From the NCBI GenBank assembly GCA_964613055.1, contig CAZTGD010000011.1, positions 1 to 56,426 of the forward strand: DNA of 56,426 nt, written 5' to 3'. Position 1 is the first letter of the stretch. Each line of letters starts with the position of its first letter. Source of the stretch: JAXGMQ01 sp964613055. Its GTDB lineage: Bacteria > Caldisericota > Caldisericia > JAAYUI01. Made by a program: the position numbers and the translations under genes. Positions 51,393 to 56,426 of this stretch are shown in pieces. Below the pieces are notes generated by a model that saw only the letters and a list, made by a program, of their open reading frames with translations, had not been told where the DNA came from and searched no databases.

Positions 51393-54300
51393 ATGAGAAA
51401 ACTAACAATATACATGGTATTACTTGCACTGGTTGCAGTCACTTTCATGGTGCTCCCAACTGGAAAACACGTTGGGGCAAGCGCTGAGGATGAATACCTG
51501 GCAAGGATTTCGCCTGGATTGAGTGAGGAACTTGAAGCCAGTGATGGCGAACTTGTGTCTGTTATCGTATGGGCAAATAGCGGGGTTTCATCAATACTTG
51601 ATAACATGATCATCTCCGGTAAAGTTGCCAGCTATTCAGAGTTCAGCAAGTTCAACTGCTATCATATAATGACAACAGTAGAGGGTGCAAAAGAGATAGC
51701 TCGAAACCAAAATATCATTCGCATGGAGGAGAACTACACCCTTCATCTGCCAGAGATGAACTCCGTCCAAGCTTCTGAAGAGGAGAAATCCAATTGGGGG
51801 CTTGACGTCCTCAATGTCAGCAATGTTTGGGACAAAGGACTAGACGGAGAGGGTATCACTGTAGGCATACTCGACTCTGGTGTAGATGCTGAGCATCCTG
51901 AACTGAAGGGCAAGGTTGACGAGTTTGCATCATTTGGATTGAGTGGCGAGATAGACGAAGATGTTGAACCGTTCGATCTGTATGGTCACGGAACACATTG
52001 TTCGGGGATCATCTGTGGTGAAACGGTTGGTGTAGCTCCAAAAGCTCATTTGTACGTTGGCTCTGTAATGCCAACCGGCAGTGGCACATTTGCCCAGGTC
52101 ATCGCAGGCATGAATTGGATACTTGACCCAGACTCAGATCCAGAAACAGATGATGGACCATCGATTGTTTCAATGTCCCTTGGAGGTGCGACGGATCAGG
52201 ACATGGTCGATATCGCCGATGTTTTTGAAAGATCAGGCGTATTACTGGTGGCCTCAATTGGTAACAGCGGAGAAGGTAGCTCGGGTTCTCCCGGCAACAT
52301 ACCATCAGTTCTCGGTGTTGGAGCGATAAATGAGGATAGATTCATAGCGGATTCTTCATCGGGTACTATCATTGACTGGCAGTATTACCCCTATGAAAAA
52401 ACAGTCACCAAACCTGATCTATCAGCTCCAGGCGTTTTGGTCTATTCCTCTCTTCCTGGTGGCAAGTATGCTCGATTGAGCGGAACATCGATGGCGGCAC
52501 CTCACGTAGCCGGTATATCTGCACTCTTAAAACAATTCGACAATCACATATCAAGCATATCAATGAGAGAAACGCTTGAGCAAACAGCTAAGGATCTTGG
52601 TGAGCCTGGCCGAGATACTCGCTATGGAGAGGGTATCGTAGATCCGACCTCTGCTATTGAGTATCTTGAAAACGCTCGAAGGGTTGACATAGATATCACA
52701 GGTCAATTGGACGATGAACCCCTGATACTGACAATACCCGATAGCAGAACCTACCGTATAGATGGTGATACATCCGTATACATACCAAAAGGTGAATCCT
52801 CCTATATCGAATTAGATCTTTTCGGATATGAGGACTATGAGGGTACTATCAGCCCTGAACAACAGATGATAAGTCTTGATTTGGAAAAGCTTCCAATTAA
52901 AACGTTTGTAGGCAATATGGTCAGTAGCAATGGTAACCCTGTTGAGGGAAGGATCACTTTCAAGGACACTCCTCTCCAAATTGAAACAGACGAAAACGGT
53001 TTCTTTGAAGCGGAAGTCCCTGTGGATACATATGAGGTAGAATACTGGGGTATGTGTTGCGAACCTATGACGGTAGAACTCGACATAAGCACTGCGGAAG
53101 GCACGATAGAACTCCAGGAAACAGAAATATTAGTAGTCGCAACCCAAGGGATTACTCCATCACAATACCAAAACAGACGATTTGATACCTATTGCTATAG
53201 AGCATTAGATGAATCAGGTATCTCCTACTGTCCGATCAACCCAGAAAAAGAAAGCATTTCACTTGAAGATCTCCAGAAGTTTGATCGATTATACTGGTTT
53301 GGCGGACCGAATGAGATGTCCTCAGAATACTCCGATATGCTGGCGGGATATCTTGATGCTGGCGGGAAACTTATGCTGTCATCTTCAAACATCCTCCTCT
53401 ATGATGGATACAAAGGCTACTCAAATGAAGAACCATCATTCCTGAGCGATTACTTTGGCGTGAGTTATATTAGCCAGGGGGCATACACAACCTCGCTAGT
53501 TGGAATGGATGACACTCAGCTCGGTGAGGGTTTGCTTCTCTCGTTGTCAGGCGGTGATGGGGCAACCAATCAGATTGGTTTTGACGCTTTTGATGTGAAT
53601 TCAAAATCTGGAGTAAGAACGAGTCCATTTCTCTATTATCTTGGACCAGCAAGTCTAGATGATGGAGACACTGTGTATGCTGGAGCTTCAATAGAATCAG
53701 GAAAATACGCTGGCGTATACCTTTCATTCGGTTTTGAGGTAGTCAACAACAAAGCTGACCGTGTAGAACTTCTGCATCGTATTGAGGATTGGTTTTCTGA
53801 TTTTGGTAGCGCGGATATAACATTCGAGAACGAAAATGGAACACCTGTGTACAGCATTGCATCAATTAAGGGAGTGCTTGATGGAATCGAAACGAGTGAA
53901 GATGGTCATGTAATGCTTTCAAGCCTTAAAGCAGGAGAGTATACACTTGATGTATCAGCGCTTGGTTACAAGAAACAAAGCTTTGACATTGAGATAGTGC
54001 CAGGAGAGACAAAGAGGATTCGAATGACACTCTTTGAACCGGCGAACATCAACGTGAGTGGCACTGTTGTGGATGCAGATACTGGTGAACCCATTCAATG
54101 TTCCTTCAAGGTCGCTGGCAAAGAGGTGAAGGAATACACCACTGATGAGAACGGTGAATTTGAGTTGAATCTGCCTCTGTTTGACTATGAGGTGAAGTTC
54201 TATAAGAAGAGATATCTAAACATGTACATTGAGCTAACCAGAGATATGGTCTCCTCTGATGAACCAATGACCATTGATATGAACAGGTACAGTGGACGAT

Positions 54301-54953
54301 ATGGTGTTGTAGAGCAGTTGCACCCAACCTGGGGGACATCTGCATCTATGGGTGGTTGGTTTTTCCAGGGACTCGCTCAGAACTACGACAGGGTTTTCGG
54401 TGATTTGGGAAAACCTCCAATGAAGATGATCATCCCACCCGGTGGAAACGTTTCTCTTGAGGACATAAACCAGTTTGGCACCATAATATGGACAACAGGA
54501 TACAATAACGAGATCGGCGATGATGATTGGTCAGAAATAGTTGCGGAGTATGTCAGAGGAGGCGGTAAACTTATATTTATTGGTAATACCGCTCCGATAG
54601 GTTTGTCTCGCAATAAAGACCTAGCAAGTCTACTTGGATTTGAGCTTGTTGACGATAACTCTTGGATATTCACCATAGAGGGTGTTAAGAATGATCCAAT
54701 TGGTGATGGTGTACTAATTGCCAAATATCATCCATACACACGAAATGGTCTTCTTACCAACCAACCATCCATGAAACCGATTAACGGCGGTGTTTCCTGT
54801 TTCGATCTGGTTGGAGGCGAGTCTGCAGGGATTTGGGTAAAGAATGACAACCAGGCAACTGTTGTTCTGGGTTTTGATATGTTTGACATCTATGACGACA
54901 TGGACACTCATGCGACAATACTAAATCGAGCCCTTGAGCTAATAGAACAATAA
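51393..54953 (+). CDS. Secreted subtilisin-like serine protease with duplicated accessory modules
   Basis: 1186 residues. A signal peptide is followed by an I9-like propeptide (residues 30-125). The S8 catalytic domain has Asp in 'VGILDSGVDAEHPEL', His in 'YGHGTHCSGI' and Ser in 'LSGTSMAAPHVAG', with oxyanion Asn in 'ASIGNSGEGSS'. After about residue 430 come beta domains of the carboxypeptidase-regulatory type, an alpha/beta domain ('EILVVATQGITPSQYQNRRF', 'FDRLYWFGGPNEMSS', 'GGKLMLSSSNIL'), two more regulatory-type beta domains, and a second alpha/beta domain ('GTIIWTTGYNNEI', 'GGGKLIFIGNTAP') that ends the protein. The alpha/beta domains resemble GATase1-like folds. An extracellular protease, probably for protein nutrition or surface processing. 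Confidence 0.93.
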   Translation: MRKLTIYMVLLALVAVTFMVLPTGKHVGASAEDEYLARISPGLSEELEASDGELVSVIVWANSGVSSILDNMIISGKVASYSEFSKFNCYHIMTTVEGAKEIARNQNIIRMEENYTLHLPEMNSVQASEEEKSNWGLDVLNVSNVWDKGLDGEGITVGILDSGVDAEHPELKGKVDEFASFGLSGEIDEDVEPFDLYGHGTHCSGIICGETVGVAPKAHLYVGSVMPTGSGTFAQVIAGMNWILDPDSDPETDDGPSIVSMSLGGATDQDMVDIADVFERSGVLLVASIGNSGEGSSGSPGNIPSVLGVGAINEDRFIADSSSGTIIDWQYYPYEKTVTKPDLSAPGVLVYSSLPGGKYARLSGTSMAAPHVAGISALLKQFDNHISSISMRETLEQTAKDLGEPGRDTRYGEGIVDPTSAIEYLENARRVDIDITGQLDDEPLILTIPDSRTYRIDGDTSVYIPKGESSYIELDLFGYEDYEGTISPEQQMISLDLEKLPIKTFVGNMVSSNGNPVEGRITFKDTPLQIETDENGFFEAEVPVDTYEVEYWGMCCEPMTVELDISTAEGTIELQETEILVVATQGITPSQYQNRRFDTYCYRALDESGISYCPINPEKESISLEDLQKFDRLYWFGGPNEMSSEYSDMLAGYLDAGGKLMLSSSNILLYDGYKGYSNEEPSFLSDYFGVSYISQGAYTTSLVGMDDTQLGEGLLLSLSGGDGATNQIGFDAFDVNSKSGVRTSPFLYYLGPASLDDGDTVYAGASIESGKYAGVYLSFGFEVVNNKADRVELLHRIEDWFSDFGSADITFENENGTPVYSIASIKGVLDGIETSEDGHVMLSSLKAGEYTLDVSALGYKKQSFDIEIVPGETKRIRMTLFEPANINVSGTVVDADTGEPIQCSFKVAGKEVKEYTTDENGEFELNLPLFDYEVKFYKKRYLNMYIELTRDMVSSDEPMTIDMNRYSGRYGVVEQLHPTWGTSASMGGWFFQGLAQNYDRVFGDLGKPPMKMIIPPGGNVSLEDINQFGTIIWTTGYNNEIGDDDWSEIVAEYVRGGGKLIFIGNTAPIGLSRNKDLASLLGFELVDDNSWIFTIEGVKNDPIGDGVLIAKYHPYTRNGLLTNQPSMKPINGGVSCFDLVGGESAGIWVKNDNQATVVLGFDMFDIYDDMDTHATILNRALELIEQ

Positions 54954-54977
54954 TATATCTCAAAGAATATATATAAG

Positions 54978-55007
54978 AGAAAGGGCTACCGTACGGTAGC
55001 CCTTTCT
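54978..55007 (+). terminator. Perfect 30-bp palindromic terminator
   Basis: AGAAAGGGCTACCGT (54978-54992) followed directly by its exact complement ACGGTAGCCCTTTCT (54993-55007), 25 bases after the protease stop. The RNA stem ends in a short U-rich run. It is symmetrical and could also act on transcripts from the other side. Confidence 0.75.
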
Positions 55008-55321
55008 TGGTTGTGAGATATTTATTTCTCTAACTCGTCCTAATCAATCAAGGTAATCACAATCAACTTTGTTATCATAGTTATTGTTGTAACAATTTTC
55101 AGATCTACTATCGTTCACATATAAATCTAAAAAACTGCAGACATACCTTCTGGCAAGTTTTGTTTCTCCCCTTGTTTCGAAGGGGTGGTTAATTAGCCCT
55201 GACAGGTGTGTATCTCTAAATCAAACCCTGACAGTGGGATCTCTATAAATCAGCCCTCCTCTCTGTCAGGGGGGGTTGTGGTAGGGTCTGCCTATGTCAT
55301 TGTATGTCCACTCTGTGGTGC
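55008..55321. repeat. Intergenic repeat patch between convergent genes
   Basis: It holds a hairpin CCCCTT-GTTTCG-AAGGGG (55168-55185). It also has two direct copies of CCCTGACAG (55197-55205 and 55226-55234), each followed by ATCTCTA...ATCA, and an inverted copy CTGTCAGGG (55263-55271). The last pair could terminate the minus-strand gene at 55322. No gene is supportable. Confidence 0.55.
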
Positions 55322-56380
55322 CTATGGAGTGTAGGTCAATATGATCTCCTTGGTTTCAGCATCCCACTCTGTTTGGTAACCCAGGTTCTCTGCAAGGAAT
55401 CTTACAGGTACAAAGGTTCTGTCATCTATGATGGTAGGAGTAACATCTGGGTTGTGAGGGTCAATCTGTACTTCTACTCCGTTGACTTTGGCTATGGGGT
55501 TGTCTATCCACATCTCAATGGTGACATCACCCAGTATGCAGGTCACCTTCTTCTCTTGTTCATCCCATGCTACATCACCACCAAGTGGTTCTACTACGTA
55601 TCTTGCAGGTAGTAGTGTTCTGTCATTGATGACTGTGGGTGATACATCCATGTATCCAATGTTGTCATTTAGATAGTAAGACTCTCTGTCTATCTGGAAC
55701 TCCAGGATGGTTACATCAGGTTGGGGTGTGGGGGTAGGTTCTGGTTCTGGTTCAGGAACTGGCTCAGGTTCTGGGTCTGGAACAGGTTCTGGGATTGGCT
55801 CTGGTTCTGGTATATCCCCTTTGCCAATATAGTAGCAGGCAATAGAATCTCTGAATGTTATTATAGCATAATCACCAGAAACAATGAATTCCTTAGGTTT
55901 TTTATTTAACAGAAGTACATCAATTATACTTTTTCTATCAATATTTAAAGCCTTGACTGGATAGCTTTCTTCCAATACATGTGAATTTTTTGGCCCTGGA
56001 TCTGGTAATGGTATGACATAATAATAAGAATGTAGATTATAGCGACCAAGATAATAAAAATTATCGTCACAAAGAACAGTTCTGTCTAATATCTTTTCCT
56101 GATCTAAATCATATACATGTAATATTGGTCCATACCAGTTCCCGTATCCATCACCCTCTATGAAATACAAATAGCTATCTTCGATAAATAGGTCAAATAC
56201 AGCGCTCCATTCATCATAATCATGTATGACATTAGTTTTCTTGGTCACTAAGTTTATACTCTGAAGAGAGTGCAAATATCCTGTATCTGTAAAACCCATA
56301 TCTACCAACGCTATTATATTGTCATCCTTTAGAGTGAAAAAGGGTCTTTGAAAAAGAAGGGGGGTAAAACTAAACGGCAT
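55322..56380 (-). CDS. Protein with propeller-like N-terminus, PEP linker and two stalk domains
   Basis: 352 residues from the ATG at 56380. The frame stays open to the window edge, so the true start may lie beyond it. The chosen ATG has no ribosome site and gives no signal peptide, unlike the other stalk-domain proteins here. Residues 15-190 look like propeller blades. A Pro-Glu linker follows (IPEPVPDPEPEP, encoded near 55738-55825). Two copper-amine-oxidase-N-like units come next, with 'TVINDRTLLPARYVVEPLGG' and 'TIIDDRTFVPVRFLAENLGY' cores. It is probably surface exposed if the start is upstream. Confidence 0.72.
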   Translation of the reverse strand: MPFSFTPLLFQRPFFTLKDDNIIALVDMGFTDTGYLHSLQSINLVTKKTNVIHDYDEWSAVFDLFIEDSYLYFIEGDGYGNWYGPILHVYDLDQEKILDRTVLCDDNFYYLGRYNLHSYYYVIPLPDPGPKNSHVLEESYPVKALNIDRKSIIDVLLLNKKPKEFIVSGDYAIITFRDSIACYYIGKGDIPEPEPIPEPVPDPEPEPVPEPEPEPTPTPQPDVTILEFQIDRESYYLNDNIGYMDVSPTVINDRTLLPARYVVEPLGGDVAWDEQEKKVTCILGDVTIEMWIDNPIAKVNGVEVQIDPHNPDVTPTIIDDRTFVPVRFLAENLGYQTEWDAETKEIILTYTP

Positions 56381-56387
56381 TATGCAC

Positions 56388-56415
56388 TTGACATACGCAG
56401 AATTTTTGTTACTAT
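56388..56415 (+). promoter_or_regulatory. Leaderless-type promoter at the window edge
   Basis: Perfect TTGACA (56388-56393), 16-base spacer, TACTAT (56410-56415), then GAGGGT and an ATG at 56422. The geometry matches the other leaderless promoters. Confidence 0.5.
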
Positions 56416-56421
56416 GAGGGT

Positions 56422-56426
56422 ATGAA
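56422..56426 (+). CDS. Possible start of a truncated gene
   Basis: ATG at 56422 followed by two bases before the window ends. It is supported only by the promoter placed 6 bases upstream. If real, the minus-strand gene must start at or near 56380. Confidence 0.35.

Noticed and set aside
55304..55612. Open frame on the plus strand opposite the stalk-domain protein
   Set aside because: Shadow of the repeated stalk-domain coding sequence; no ribosome site.
55738..55825. Tandem GGTTCTGG-like repeat as possible CRISPR or satellite
   Set aside because: It encodes the Pro-Glu linker of the minus-strand protein; no spacers of regular length.

Overview
Bacterial chromosomal DNA of moderate GC content from an organism I cannot place below domain level. 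The evidence for Bacteria is the order rpsB-tsf-pyrH-frr-uppS-cdsA-dxr-rseP-ispG-hflX, bacterial tRNA genes with encoded CCA, sigma-70-type promoters and a FtsB/DivIC-like protein. That order, with no outer-membrane bamA after rseP, is the kind seen in Firmicutes and Chloroflexi. Abundant secreted proteins with copper-amine-oxidase-N-like (stalk-type) domains suggest an anaerobic or thermophilic, possibly uncultured lineage; this placement is inference only. TTG and GTG starts are common. A striking trait is that many first genes of transcription units lack a Shine-Dalgarno site and instead have a sigma-70 -10 box ending about 6-9 bases before the start codon, the geometry of leaderless mRNAs. 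Internal operon genes mostly use strong GGAGG-type sites.

Layout. 1-8.4 kb: the end of a cysteine-rich repeat protein, a beta-propeller lipoprotein, a secreted thioredoxin/Ig-like/stalk-domain protein and a Na/phosphate cotransporter. 8.5-11.7 kb (minus strand): a TPR-like protein, an unusual fusion of an RNA polymerase alpha-CTD-like domain to sigma region 4, an Hsp20 and an arylsulfotransferase-like secreted protein. 11.8-19 kb: a voltage-gated K+ channel, an NfeD-like/flotillin pair, an 8-TM protein and a large secreted multidomain protein. 19.1-20.4 kb: tRNA-Phe, an XRE-type regulator, tRNA-Met and a FtsB-like protein. 20.5-23.9 kb: a cobalamin/propionate operon (cobO, meaB, methylmalonyl-CoA mutase B12-binding subunit, pckA).

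24-28.7 kb holds a signalling-like cluster: a DUF4388-like protein and a small Ras-like GTPase on the plus strand, converging on a minus-strand operon of three V4R-like cysteine-patterned proteins, a Roadblock/LC7 protein, a SufS-type cysteine desulfurase and a small unknown protein. 29-36.3 kb: Nif3-like protein, lipoprotein, secreted stalk-type protein, cinA coupled to a NucS-like nuclease, and the fetAB exporter. 36.3-38.1 kb: an AT-rich type II restriction-modification pair, divergent from an ECF sigma/membrane anti-sigma pair (38.1-39.4 kb). 39.5-39.7 kb carries a MITE-like element, followed by a winged-helix/radical SAM pair.

42-51.3 kb is the conserved translation, isoprenoid, phospholipid and site-2-protease operon, with a structured leader before rpsB. 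It is followed by a large secreted subtilisin-like protease with duplicated accessory domains (51.4-55 kb), a perfect 30-bp palindromic terminator, a small repeat patch, and a minus-strand stalk-domain protein facing a promoter for a gene cut off by the window end.

Most notable: the recurrent leaderless promoter geometry, the V4R/Roadblock/GTPase/desulfurase cluster, the alpha-CTD/sigma-4 fusion, the cinA-coupled nuclease and the duplicated-module protease. No CRISPR array, rRNA, prophage or complete insertion sequence was seen.
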